DNA of 64,000 bases from Dickeya zeae NCPPB 2538 (GTDB taxonomy: Bacteria; Pseudomonadota; Gammaproteobacteria; Enterobacterales; Enterobacteriaceae), in contig NZ_CM001977.1 in NCBI RefSeq assembly GCF_000406165.1, positions 1,351,498 to 1,415,497 of the forward strand. Reading direction: 5' to 3'. Below, piece after piece: positions 52,289 through 62,017 of the stretch. Position 1 is the stretch's first letter; each line of letters opens with the position of its first letter. Below the pieces are notes generated by a model. It was not told where the DNA came from. It did not search any database and saw only the letters and a list, made by a program, of their open reading frames with translations. Made by a program: the position numbers and the translations under genes.

Positions 52289-54889
52289 GTGATTCGAATC
52301 GAACTGCCGATCCTGGTTGAGCGACTCAACCCGCTGTGCCGCCACATGATGGAAGAAGCGGCCGCGTTGTGTATTCAGCATCAGGGCGCGGAGATCCGCA
52401 TTGAGCACCTGTTGCTGAAAATGCTGGAAACACCGTTGTGCGACGTACGCCAGATCCTCAAACGCGCTGGGGTAGAGGCCGACGAACTGGCGGCATTGCT
52501 GCAACCCAATGCGGCGGATAAAGGCTTTGAGTCAGGCTATCCGTCGTTTTCACCGTTGCTAGTGGAGTGGTTACAAGACAGCTGGTTGCTGGCTTCGGCC
52601 GAGCTTCAACACGCCCGTCTGCGCAGTGGCGTACTGCTGCTGGTGTTGCTGATGACGCCGACGCGTTATCTGTCCGCTGCGGTAACCCGCCAACTGGCAC
52701 AAATTAACCGCGAACTGCTGCGCCAGCAGTTTGACGAGTGGGTGAAAGACTCGGCGGAAACCGAGGTGGTGACCGCCACGGGCGTCGCACCGGAGCAGGC
52801 TGCTGCAGCGACTACCCAGCTCTCCCGTTATACCCAGAATGTCACCGAGTCGGCCCGTCAGGGCAAGCTGGACCCGGTGTTGTGCCGTGATCACGAAATC
52901 GACCTGATGATCGATATCCTCTCGCGCCGTCGTAAAAATAACCCGATCGTGGTCGGTGAGGCCGGGGTAGGGAAAAGCGCGCTGATTGAAGGGCTGGCGC
53001 TGCGTATCGTCGCGGGTCTGGTGCCGGAACGGCTGCGGGATGTGGAATTACTGACGCTGGATCTGGGTGCCATGCAGGCCGGTGCGTCGGTGAAAGGCGA
53101 GTTCGAGAAGCGCTTTAAAGGGGTGATGCAGGAAGTCAAAGAGGCACCGAAGCCGATTGTGCTGTTCATTGACGAGGCGCACACACTGATTGGTGCGGGT
53201 AATCAGGCCGGGGGGCTGGATGTGTCCAACCTGCTGAAACCGGCGCTGGCTCGGGGTGAGTTGCGCACCATCGCGGCGACCACCTGGAGCGAGTACAAGA
53301 AATACGTGGAAAAAGACGCCGCGCTGTCACGCCGTTTCCAACTGGTGAAGGTGGGGGAGCCGAACGTCGAACAAGCCACGGTGATCCTGCGTGGGCTGCG
53401 CAGCATTTACGAACAGTCACACGGCGTGTTGATTGACGAGGAAGCCTTGCAGGCAGCGGCCAATTTGTCTGCGCGCTATATCTCCGGACGCCAGTTGCCG
53501 GATAAAGCTATCGATGTGCTGGACACCGCCTGTGCGCGTGTCGCCATCAATCTGACCACACCACCGCGCGCGGTCAGCCAGTTGCAGACCCGTCTGCACC
53601 AACAGGCGCTGGAAATCGCCCAGTTGGAGCGTCAAGGCCGCATTGGCCTGGGGGACACGCAGGAGCGGCTGGTCACGCTGCGTGAGGCTCGTGAAACCGA
53701 CGCCGCGACACTGGCGCAACTGGAAGCCGACTGGCAACACCAAAAAACGCTGGTGCAGCAGATTGTTGCCTTGCGTACCGCGCTGCTCAATGATGCGCCG
53801 CCGGAAGATTTTGATGCCGCTGCTGCGGCGGCGGAGCTGGCCGATAACGAGCGGGCGCTGGCTGAACTGCAACAGCCGTCAGTGCTGGTGTCACCACACG
53901 TGGATAAAACCCAGATTGCTTCGGTGATCGCCGAGTGGACCGGTGTGCCGCTAAACCGCATTTCCCAGGGCGAGCTGGACGTGGTCACCCGCCTGCCGGA
54001 TTACCTTGGTGACAGCATTAAAGGGCAGCAACTGGCTATCGCCCAGTTGCACAAGCACCTGCTGACCGCCCGTGCCGACCTGCGCCGTCCCGGCCGACCG
54101 CTGGGGGCCTTTTTGCTGGTGGGGCCGAGCGGGGTCGGTAAAACCGAAACCGTGGTGCAGATTGCCGATCTGATGTTCGGTGGTCGTCATTACCTCACCA
54201 CCATCAACATGTCCGAATACCAGGAGAAGCACACAGTTTCTCGTCTGATCGGCTCGCCGCCGGGGTATGTCGGCTTTGGCGAAGGCGGGGTACTGACCGA
54301 AGCGATTCGCCAGAAGCCCTATTCGGTGGTGCTGCTGGATGAAGTGGAGAAAGCCCACCCGGATGTCCTCAACCTGTTCTATCAGGCGTTTGATAAAGGC
54401 GAACTGGCCGATGGCGAAGGGCGGCTGATCGACTGTCGCAACGTGGTGTTCTTCCTGACCTCCAACCTCGGGTTCCAGACGATTGTCAATTTTGCCGACC
54501 GGCAAAGCGAACTGCTGGATGCGCTCTACCCGGAACTGGCGGCGTTCTTCAAACCGGCGTTGCTGGCGCGTATGGAAGTGATCCCTTACCTGCCGCTGGA
54601 CCACGACACGCTGGTTGAGATCGTACAGGGCAAGCTGTCGCGTCTGGTGACGTTGCTGCAACAGCGCTTTGGTGCCGAGGTAGTCATCGACGACGCCGTG
54701 CCGGAAGAAATTCTGCGTCTGGCCAACCGCAGCGAGAACGGGGCGCGCATGCTGGAGTCGGTGATCGACGGTGCGCTGCTGCCGCCGGTGTCGTTGCAGT
54801 TGCTGCAACGTCTGTCGACCGGTCAGCCGGTCAGCCGCATTCATTTCCGGGTGGAAGACGGCCAGTTCCGGTCTGAGGTGGAGGGCTGA
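52289..54889 (+). CDS. clpV: ClpV (TssH), T6SS sheath-recycling AAA+ ATPase
   Basis: An 866-residue ClpB-like unfoldase that disassembles the contracted TssBC sheath. N-terminal Clp_N domain; first AAA+ with GEAGVGKSALIEG and LFIDEAHTLIGAG; a short middle domain (REARETDAATLAQLEADWQH); second AAA+ with GPSGVGKTETV and VVLLDEVEKAHPDV; arginine-finger region near LLARMEVIPYLPL. GTG start at 52289 with AGGAG 52276-52280. Confidence 0.98.
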   Translation: MIRIELPILVERLNPLCRHMMEEAAALCIQHQGAEIRIEHLLLKMLETPLCDVRQILKRAGVEADELAALLQPNAADKGFESGYPSFSPLLVEWLQDSWLLASAELQHARLRSGVLLLVLLMTPTRYLSAAVTRQLAQINRELLRQQFDEWVKDSAETEVVTATGVAPEQAAAATTQLSRYTQNVTESARQGKLDPVLCRDHEIDLMIDILSRRRKNNPIVVGEAGVGKSALIEGLALRIVAGLVPERLRDVELLTLDLGAMQAGASVKGEFEKRFKGVMQEVKEAPKPIVLFIDEAHTLIGAGNQAGGLDVSNLLKPALARGELRTIAATTWSEYKKYVEKDAALSRRFQLVKVGEPNVEQATVILRGLRSIYEQSHGVLIDEEALQAAANLSARYISGRQLPDKAIDVLDTACARVAINLTTPPRAVSQLQTRLHQQALEIAQLERQGRIGLGDTQERLVTLREARETDAATLAQLEADWQHQKTLVQQIVALRTALLNDAPPEDFDAAAAAAELADNERALAELQQPSVLVSPHVDKTQIASVIAEWTGVPLNRISQGELDVVTRLPDYLGDSIKGQQLAIAQLHKHLLTARADLRRPGRPLGAFLLVGPSGVGKTETVVQIADLMFGGRHYLTTINMSEYQEKHTVSRLIGSPPGYVGFGEGGVLTEAIRQKPYSVVLLDEVEKAHPDVLNLFYQAFDKGELADGEGRLIDCRNVVFFLTSNLGFQTIVNFADRQSELLDALYPELAAFFKPALLARMEVIPYLPLDHDTLVEIVQGKLSRLVTLLQQRFGAEVVIDDAVPEEILRLANRSENGARMLESVIDGALLPPVSLQLLQRLSTGQPVSRIHFRVEDGQFRSEVEG

Positions 54890-54891
54890 GC

Positions 54892-56430
54892 ATGCAAGCG
54901 GCCCTCTCTCTGGCGTTCTCGCTAACCCGCCACCGGGATGAAGCTGGTCTGTGTGACTGGCTACTCGGCACGCTGCGCTCGGCATGGCAGCCACAAGGGG
55001 TGTTGCTGGGGATGGTGGACGTTAGCGGGCGTCAGTTGGTTTGTAACGGCTGGGTGCATCGCACGCCATTGTCGTTGTCGCTCGGTGTGGATGATTTCAG
55101 CCATCCGCTGGCCTATGTGCTGCTTAAGAATCAGGTGCGCAGTTGGGCCTCGCTGTACGGCGGTGCCCGTGTTGAACACGAAGGATTTCGCCAGTTACTG
55201 GCTGATGCCGGCACCGCCTGTGGTCTGCACGCCATGCCGTTGCTGGCCGAGGATGGCCGTGCACTGGCGGTACTGGCGTTGCTGGATACGCCGGAGCGGT
55301 TGCAGGCGCTGGGGCGACGTGATGACTACGTGCAACTGGCACAGATATTTTGCAGCCAACTGGCGTTGATCCGCGATCTGGGGCGCAGCCAGCGTGAACA
55401 GACCGCGCTGCGCGATTCATTACGCCAGATGAAAGACGAAGGCGCATTGCGGCAGGAACGGGAAAAACGGGTGGCGGACGCGTTGATTGGGCAGTCCGTC
55501 GCGGTGCGGCAGTTACATCAACAGATTTGTCAGGCGGCCGCTCATCGTCTGGCGGTGTTGATTCACGGCGAAACCGGTGTGGGCAAAGAGGTGGTGGCGC
55601 GGTTGTTGCACCAGTGCTCCGATCGCGCCGGGCGGCCGTTTATCGCCATTAACTGTGCCGCTATTCCGGAAAACCTGATTGAAAGCGAGCTATTCGGCTA
55701 TGAGAAAGGGGCGTTTTCCGGCGCGCAGAGCAACAAAATCGGGCTGGTGGCGCAGGCCAATGGCGGCACGCTGTTTTTGGATGAAGTGGGCGACATGCCA
55801 CCGCTGATGCAGGCCAAATTGCTGCGGGTGCTGGAAACACACAGCTTCCGCCCGCTGGGTGCAGGCCAGGAGAGTCACTCTGATTTTCGGCTGATCGCCG
55901 CCACGCACCAACCGCTGGAGCAGCGGGTCGCGGAAGGGCTGTTCCGCCAGGATCTCTATCACCGGCTGTGCCAGTGTCTGGTGCAGGTGGCACCGCTGCG
56001 CGATCGCCCGGACGACATCAGCCTGTTGTGTGAGCACTTTATCGGGCAGTTCGCCCAACAACAGCAAAAACCGTTGGGGCCGCTGCATCGCACCTTTCTT
56101 AAGCAACTACTGGGGTATGACTTCCCCGGTAATGTGCGTGAACTCCGCAACCTGCTGGAAGTGGCGTGCGCCCATACGCCGGAAGGTGAGCCGATCCGCC
56201 TGGAGTCGTTGCCGCCTGAATTACACCAGCGGGTATGCAGTAGCGCTGCCGCCGACAGCGACGCGTTCCACCATATTCAGGACCTGCGTATCGCCACCCA
56301 ACAGTACGAGGCGGCGGTGATTGCCGCGCGTCTGCGCCAGTTTCAGGGTAACCGCCTGCTGGTAGCGGAAAGCCTGAATATTCCTAAACGAACCCTGGAT
56401 CACAAGTGCCAGAAACTGGAGGTGAATTGA
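54892..56430 (+). CDS. vasH: VasH-type sigma-54 enhancer-binding activator
   Basis: A 512-residue activator of sigma-54 RNA polymerase. An N-terminal GAF-like sensor (about residues 1-170) precedes the AAA+ domain with Walker A GETGVGKE, ESELFGYEKGAFSGA, and Walker B GTLFLDEVGDM, then a C-terminal Fis-type HTH (NRLLVAESLNIPKRTLDHKCQKL). The sigma-54 contact loop reads GAFSGA rather than GAFTGA. In Vibrio, VasH drives hcp transcription. The hcp promoter at 18169 with its two upstream dyads is the natural target here. TGATG overlap with the next gene. Confidence 0.95.
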   Translation: MQAALSLAFSLTRHRDEAGLCDWLLGTLRSAWQPQGVLLGMVDVSGRQLVCNGWVHRTPLSLSLGVDDFSHPLAYVLLKNQVRSWASLYGGARVEHEGFRQLLADAGTACGLHAMPLLAEDGRALAVLALLDTPERLQALGRRDDYVQLAQIFCSQLALIRDLGRSQREQTALRDSLRQMKDEGALRQEREKRVADALIGQSVAVRQLHQQICQAAAHRLAVLIHGETGVGKEVVARLLHQCSDRAGRPFIAINCAAIPENLIESELFGYEKGAFSGAQSNKIGLVAQANGGTLFLDEVGDMPPLMQAKLLRVLETHSFRPLGAGQESHSDFRLIAATHQPLEQRVAEGLFRQDLYHRLCQCLVQVAPLRDRPDDISLLCEHFIGQFAQQQQKPLGPLHRTFLKQLLGYDFPGNVRELRNLLEVACAHTPEGEPIRLESLPPELHQRVCSSAAADSDAFHHIQDLRIATQQYEAAVIAARLRQFQGNRLLVAESLNIPKRTLDHKCQKLEVN

Positions 56431-56993
56431 TGATGCTGACGATGGTGCCGTTGCTGATGGCGGCAGTCGGCTCGCCCGACCCCGCCTGGCAATCGCTGTG
56501 GGAACAGTGCCGTAATGAGACATCGCCGCAGGTGCGTCTGGCCTGTTATGACGCGCTGGGACGCGAGAGCGCGCGTGCCAACGACCCGTCGTCCGCGATG
56601 AATCATGGCGGTACGGGGGAGAATGCGTTTCGTCTTAACCGTGAGGCAGCCAATGGCGATATCACCCTGACGCGCACGCTGGCGGATGGCAACACGCTGG
56701 TTATCAGTTGCGCCAGCAGCATTACCCACCTGCGGCTGACGCTGAGCCAGCCGTGGTCAGGTGACAACGTGACCTCTCAGTTGGATGGGGCCAGCGCACC
56801 GGATAACTGGTTCGTGCGTAATCGCGGCACCTTGCTGGAATTTGGCCGTGGTCTGCCCGCTATCGATGCGCTCAAGCGTTGGGTCGGCCATCAGGAACTG
56901 GTGCTCAGTGGCGAACAAAACCAGATAGTGCGTATCGACCTCACCGGGTTGGGTGACGCGTTGACACCGCTGCGCCAGCAGTGCCGCTGGTAG
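56430..56993 (+). CDS. vasI: VasI/TagO-like T6SS-associated exported protein
   Basis: A 187-residue protein with a short hydrophobic N-terminus (MMLTMVPLLMAAVGS) and the VasI landmark WEQCRNETSPQVRLACYDALGRE. The mature part (DNVTSQLDGASAPDNWFVRNRGTLLEFGRGLPAIDALK) resembles the family also called TagO, of unknown mechanism. GGAGGTGA at 56418-56425; ATG 56430 or 56433 possible. Confidence 0.88.
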   Translation: MMLTMVPLLMAAVGSPDPAWQSLWEQCRNETSPQVRLACYDALGRESARANDPSSAMNHGGTGENAFRLNREAANGDITLTRTLADGNTLVISCASSITHLRLTLSQPWSGDNVTSQLDGASAPDNWFVRNRGTLLEFGRGLPAIDALKRWVGHQELVLSGEQNQIVRIDLTGLGDALTPLRQQCRW

Positions 56994-56998
56994 GGGCG

Positions 56999-58441
56999 AT
57001 GAGTATGCATGCACACCCCTGGTGTAAACGATTACTGACGTCATTGCCTGATGAGGCGCTGCGCGCAGCGGTAGCCGCGGATGACCCGCTGTGGGAGCAG
57101 GTGGAAACCGAGCTGGTCAAGCTGGGATCGCTGGCGCACAGCCAGGTGGACCTTAACGCGGTTGCCGGTCAATGCCTGACGTTGCTGGAGAGCCGAACCA
57201 AAGACATGCGGGTGCTGGTGCAACTGCTGCGTTGCCTGCAACACCCGGCCAAGGCGACACCATTCGCCACCGCCATCATGTTGCTCGATAGCTGGCTGGA
57301 GGCTTACTGGACGGTGGCGTTTCCGGCCAGTCCGGCACAAAAACAGAAGCTGATGGTGCAAATCATCCGCCGTTTTGAAGGCGTACTGCCCCGTATGACG
57401 GAGCAGGCCTCGGGGGCGGAATTAGGCCAGTTGCATCAGCTGGCGGAACAACTGGCCTCGCGCTGGCGTAGGCTGGCGTCCAGCAATGCGGACCTTACTG
57501 ATGAACTGGTGGCGGCGCTTCAGCGTGCCCGGCAACGCCATCAGGCGCAGGAGAAAGCCAACCAAGCGGCGGCGGCACCGACATCGGGCGCGCAAGGCGC
57601 AACCAGCGCGGAGGGGGGCACCGGTAACAGCGGTCACAGCAGTACAGCCAGTGTGGCGGCGACGGTCGATATCAACAGTTCGGACGATCGTAGCTGGAAG
57701 CAGACGCAACTGACCGTGGCGGCTTTACTGATCGAGCGCCAGCCGGAAGCGCCGGTGGGATATCGCCTGCGCCGCAATGCTATCTGGGCGGGGATTACCA
57801 CCCCACCGATGGCGGCGAGAGGTAACAAAACCCAGTTAGCGCCGGTATCGCTCGACCGGGTGGATGAGTACCACAGCGCGCTTGGACAGGCAGATCTGGC
57901 GCTGTGGAACAAGATTGAACAGAGCCTGACGCTGGCACCGTACTGGTTTGATGGCCACATGCTGTCAGCGACGGTAGCGACCCGGCTGGGGCATGGCGCT
58001 GTCGCCAGCGCCATCGCCGATGAACTGTCGGCGTTTCTCACCCGGCTGCCGGAATTACGCGAGCTGTCGTTTAGCGACGGGTCGCCGTTTCTGTCGGCCA
58101 AATGCGTCCAGTGGCTGCAATCCGCGCAGCCAGGGCGCGGTAGCGGTGGCATTCAGAGACAGGACGACCTGGCGGCAGAGGCGGCGGCGTGCTGCGCCGA
58201 ACAAGGGCTGAGCGCCGCGCTGTCGTTACTGGATGAACGTATTCGACGTTTGAAAGAACCGCGTGAGCGTTTTTTGGCCGAGTTGGTATTGGCGGATTTA
58301 CTGGCGGAAGAAGGCATGAAAGCACTGGCGGCACAGCATTATCAGCACCTGTGGCAGGAAAGCGAGCGATTGGGCCTGATGCAGTGGGAACCGGGAATGG
58401 TCAGTCGACTGGAGCGGCTGGGCGCGTCCCGCAGGAAATAA
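56999..58441 (+). CDS. tssA: TssA, T6SS assembly protein (VasJ type)
   Basis: A 480-residue ImpA-family protein that primes sheath and tube assembly. ImpA_N core: VQLLRCLQHPAKATPFATAIMLLDSWLEAYWTVAFP. A central Gln/Ala/Ser/Gly-rich linker (about residues 185-220) separates it from the C-terminal VasJ domain (LTVAALLIERQPEAPVGYRLRRNAIWAGI; SLTLAPYWFDGHMLSATVATRLG). ATG 56999 follows the vasI stop by five bases with TAGGGG upstream. Confidence 0.94.
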   Translation: MSMHAHPWCKRLLTSLPDEALRAAVAADDPLWEQVETELVKLGSLAHSQVDLNAVAGQCLTLLESRTKDMRVLVQLLRCLQHPAKATPFATAIMLLDSWLEAYWTVAFPASPAQKQKLMVQIIRRFEGVLPRMTEQASGAELGQLHQLAEQLASRWRRLASSNADLTDELVAALQRARQRHQAQEKANQAAAAPTSGAQGATSAEGGTGNSGHSSTASVAATVDINSSDDRSWKQTQLTVAALLIERQPEAPVGYRLRRNAIWAGITTPPMAARGNKTQLAPVSLDRVDEYHSALGQADLALWNKIEQSLTLAPYWFDGHMLSATVATRLGHGAVASAIADELSAFLTRLPELRELSFSDGSPFLSAKCVQWLQSAQPGRGSGGIQRQDDLAAEAAACCAEQGLSAALSLLDERIRRLKEPRERFLAELVLADLLAEEGMKALAAQHYQHLWQESERLGLMQWEPGMVSRLERLGASRRK

Positions 58442-58466
58442 GACATTCGGAGTTGAATGGTCACTT

Positions 58467-61400
58467 ATGTTGAAAATAATCATTACCTTTCTGCGGCAAC
58501 AGCTGCCGAAACTGAAACCGTCCTGGCTGCTGTTGGGGGTGGTGGTATGGGTAGTCGCGTTGGTGCTGGCCTGGTGGCTGGGGCCGCGTCTGCTGCTTGG
58601 CGAGATGCGCCCACTGCAAAGCGTGTGGGGTCGCGTGGTGTTCACGCTGGTCTGGCTGTGGCTGGGGTTTGCCTACAGTGCCTGGCGTGTCTGGCGTCGG
58701 GTACAGCAACTGCGTGCGGAACGCCGTGAACAGCAGACTATCGAGCAAGACCCCTTGCAGGTATACGTTGATAGCCAGCAAACCTTTCTGGACCGTTGGC
58801 TACAGGCGTTTCAAACCCAGCTCGGCAAAAAGGCGTTGTACGCCATGCCCTGGTATCTGGCGATTGGTTTGTCCGGCAGCGGTAAAAGCAGCCTGATCCA
58901 TCGTGCTAACCCGGCCAATAAGCTCAACCCGAAGCTGGATGCGGAGTTGCGTGAAGTCGCGGGCGGCCAGCAGGTGAACAGTTGGGTTGGTGAGTCAGCG
59001 GTTATCTGGGATCCGAGCGGTCACTTGCTGGCGCAACCGGAGATCGGCGCAGAGCCGTCGGCCGGGCGTCACGCGCGTCTGTGGCAGCATCTGCTGCAAT
59101 GGCTGAGCCTCAACCGTCGTCGCCAGCCGCTCAACGGGCTGGTGCTGACTATCGACCTCTCCTGGTTGTCGCAGGCCAGCGTGTCGGAGCGCAAGGCCTA
59201 TGCGCAGGTGATGCGCGCCCGCCTGCAGGAGATTGCGGTCAACATCAATACCCGTTTGCCGTTGTATGTGGCGCTGACCCGTCTGGACATGCTGCGCGGT
59301 TTTGACGTGGTGTACCGTTCGCTGAACCGGGAAGCGCGTCAGGCGGTGCTCGGGGTGACGTTTACGCCACAGGCCAGCCACGGCAAAGGCTGGCTGGAAG
59401 AGCTGGAGCGCTTCTGGGATGAGTGGATCACCAGCCTTAACAATAACCTGCCGGAAATGCTGCTGACGCAGTCGGACAGCGGTGTACGCAATACGCTGTT
59501 TACCTTCGTGCGTCAGTTGGCCGGGCTTAAGGATTATGTGACGGAAGTGTTGAACGAAACACTGGCGACCGGCGACGACCGTGCATTTTTGGTACGCGGC
59601 GTTTACGCCAGTTCGGTGTATCAGCAGGGGGTGCCGTTTGACGCCTTCGCTCAGTCGGCTTCGCGCCGTTACCAATTGCCGGAGCCGATTAATGCGGCGA
59701 TGCGCGGCGAATCTAATACCTTCTTCGTACAGAAACTGTTCCCAGAGGTGATTTTCCCGGAGGCCAGTCTGGCAGGGGAAAACCGGCTGCACAGCCTCTA
59801 TCGCCGTCGCCGCATGAGCATTGGGGTGACCTGCATGGTGCTGTTTGGGCTGGCGATGATCGGTAGCTGGCACCATTTCTACCGGGTCAACGAAGAGGCC
59901 GGTCGTAACGTGCTGACCAAAGCGCAGGCGTTCATCGGCACCAACGAGCTGGAAGGGCAGGCGGGATACGGCTACCAGCAGTTGCCGCGTTTGAATTTGA
60001 TCCGCGACGCCACCTTGTCGTTCGGTAACTACCATGAACGTACGCCGATGCTGGCGGATCTTGGCCTGTATCAGGGCGATAAGATTGGCCCCTACGTGGA
60101 AGGTTCGTACCTGCAAATGCTTAACCAGCGCTTCTTGCCTGCGGTGATGCAAGGGCTGCTGGAAGACCTGAATCAGGCTCCGGCGGGTAGTGAACAAAAG
60201 CTCACTATTTTGCGGGTAATGCGGATGCTGGACGACGCCTCTGGGCGTAACAAGACGCTGGTGGAGCAGTTTATGGCGCTGCGCTGGCAGAAGGCGTTCC
60301 CCGGTCAGGGCAAGGTGCAGGAGCAACTGATGCAGCATCTGGATTACGCGCTGGATCATACCGACTGGCATCAGTCCCGCGAGCAAAAGGATACGGTGGC
60401 GATCTCGACGTTTGCACCGTTTGTCGACCCGATCGCCAGTGCCCAGCGCGAGCTGAGCAAGCTGCCGATGTACCAGCGTGTCTACCAGAGTCTGGTGATG
60501 AAAGCGACGCAGGTGCTGCCACCGGATCTGGCGCTCCGCGACGAGGTCGGGCCGACGTTTGACTCGGTATTTAGTTTGCGTAATGACAAGGCAGGCACCG
60601 TACCCCGCTTGTTGACCTATCCCGGTTTCAGCGATTTTTACCTCAAGCAGGATAAGACACTGCTGGACCTGACCGCGCTGGATGCCTGGGTATTGGGGCA
60701 GCGTGAGCGTGCTCACCTGAGCGAGGCAGACCGTAAGGAAATTCTGCGGCAGGTGAATGACCGCTACATCACCGACTACATCAACCAGTGGCAAAAAGCG
60801 CTGGCGAATATCGATGTGCAGCCGTTGGAAAGCCCGGAGCAGGCGCTGAACATCCTGACCGACATTACCGGTAATGATCAGCCGTTCCAGCGGGTGCTGA
60901 CCACGGTGAGTGACAACACCCGTATCCGCAAGCTGGCGGACGATGAGAACGACACCGCGCAAGGCATCAATACCCGTATTGGTCGTCCGTTCATGACGAT
61001 TAACGCCGCGCTGAGCGGGCGGGGTGAACAGGGGCCGCTGGTGCAGGAGGTCAATCAGAAGCTGACCGATCTCTACCACTATCTCGATCAGATTGTGAAT
61101 GCAACGGATCCGGGGCAGGCAGCACTGAAAGCGGTGCAGGCGCGTCAGGGCAACAAGTTCGCTGACCCGGTGTTCGCGTTGCAGCAGTATGCTCGCAGCC
61201 TGCCGTCGCCGCTCGATCGCTGGGTCGGTCAACTGGCGGGAGAAAGCGCCAGTCTGGTGACCGGTCTTGCCATGTCGTCACTGAATCAGGAATGGCTGGA
61301 CAAGGTGGTGACGCCGTTTAATGAAAAACTGGCGGATCGCTACCCGTTCAACCCCTCGTCTGACAAGGATGTTCCGCTCTCCGAGATGGAACGCTTCTTC

Positions 61401-61964
61401 GCGGCTGGCGGCACGCTGGATAACTTCTACCAGACCAACCTCAAATCCATCATGGAAGGCGGGATGCTGGAAGGGGAAGGCGCGTCGGTAATGCAAACCG
61501 ATCTGGTGAAACAGCTTGATCGCGCGACCCGTATCCGCCAGACGTTGTTTAACGCACAAGGCAGCCTGGAAATCCACTTTGTGGTGGAACCGGTGGAACT
61601 GACCGCTAACAAGCGTCGCAGTGTACTGAACCTTGACGGACAGTTGCTGGAATACAGCCACGGACGCCGCACTAAGACGCCGCTGGTGTGGCCGAACAGC
61701 ATGCGTGACGGCGCTGAAAGCAAGCTGACGCTGGTGCCGGATGACCGCGAGCGCTCGCCACGTAGCCTGAGCTTCACCGGACCGTGGGCGATGTTCCGCC
61801 TGTTGACTAACGGCCAGCTAACCCAGGTCAACGACAATACGTTCGACGTGCGCTTCTCACTGGAACAAGGTGGCATGACCTATCGGGTGTATACCGATGC
61901 CAGCCATAACCCGTTTGCCGGTGGCCTGTTTAGCCAGTTCAAGCTGCCTGATTCTCTCTATTAA
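58467..61964 (+). CDS. tssM: TssM (IcmF/VasK), T6SS inner-membrane channel protein
   Basis: An 1165-residue inner-membrane protein with two N-terminal helices (LLLGVVVWVVALVLAWWLG; VVFTLVWLWLGFAYSAW), a cytoplasmic NTPase domain carrying Walker A GLSGSGKSSL, a third helix near residue 455 (IGVTCMVLFGLAMIGSW), and a large periplasmic region with the TssJ-binding C-terminal beta domain (LTLVPDDRERSPRSLSFTGPWAMFRLLTN). It forms the transenvelope complex with TssJ and TssL. Confidence 0.98.
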   Translation: MLKIIITFLRQQLPKLKPSWLLLGVVVWVVALVLAWWLGPRLLLGEMRPLQSVWGRVVFTLVWLWLGFAYSAWRVWRRVQQLRAERREQQTIEQDPLQVYVDSQQTFLDRWLQAFQTQLGKKALYAMPWYLAIGLSGSGKSSLIHRANPANKLNPKLDAELREVAGGQQVNSWVGESAVIWDPSGHLLAQPEIGAEPSAGRHARLWQHLLQWLSLNRRRQPLNGLVLTIDLSWLSQASVSERKAYAQVMRARLQEIAVNINTRLPLYVALTRLDMLRGFDVVYRSLNREARQAVLGVTFTPQASHGKGWLEELERFWDEWITSLNNNLPEMLLTQSDSGVRNTLFTFVRQLAGLKDYVTEVLNETLATGDDRAFLVRGVYASSVYQQGVPFDAFAQSASRRYQLPEPINAAMRGESNTFFVQKLFPEVIFPEASLAGENRLHSLYRRRRMSIGVTCMVLFGLAMIGSWHHFYRVNEEAGRNVLTKAQAFIGTNELEGQAGYGYQQLPRLNLIRDATLSFGNYHERTPMLADLGLYQGDKIGPYVEGSYLQMLNQRFLPAVMQGLLEDLNQAPAGSEQKLTILRVMRMLDDASGRNKTLVEQFMALRWQKAFPGQGKVQEQLMQHLDYALDHTDWHQSREQKDTVAISTFAPFVDPIASAQRELSKLPMYQRVYQSLVMKATQVLPPDLALRDEVGPTFDSVFSLRNDKAGTVPRLLTYPGFSDFYLKQDKTLLDLTALDAWVLGQRERAHLSEADRKEILRQVNDRYITDYINQWQKALANIDVQPLESPEQALNILTDITGNDQPFQRVLTTVSDNTRIRKLADDENDTAQGINTRIGRPFMTINAALSGRGEQGPLVQEVNQKLTDLYHYLDQIVNATDPGQAALKAVQARQGNKFADPVFALQQYARSLPSPLDRWVGQLAGESASLVTGLAMSSLNQEWLDKVVTPFNEKLADRYPFNPSSDKDVPLSEMERFFAAGGTLDNFYQTNLKSIMEGGMLEGEGASVMQTDLVKQLDRATRIRQTLFNAQGSLEIHFVVEPVELTANKRRSVLNLDGQLLEYSHGRRTKTPLVWPNSMRDGAESKLTLVPDDRERSPRSLSFTGPWAMFRLLTNGQLTQVNDNTFDVRFSLEQGGMTYRVYTDASHNPFAGGLFSQFKLPDSLY

Positions 61965-62017
61965 CCCAGAGGGCGAGCGGGCATTGGCCCTGCTCGCCCG
62001 TAGCCGGATGACGTGAT

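Noticed and set aside
53951..54994. A 347-codon minus-strand frame
   Set aside because: Antisense to clpV with the same biased composition; no domain seen.
58995..61232. A 745-codon open frame on the minus strand
   Set aside because: Entirely antisense to tssM; high GC with open third positions yields long shadow frames. The sequence shows no domain and is Arg/Gln/His/Leu-biased.
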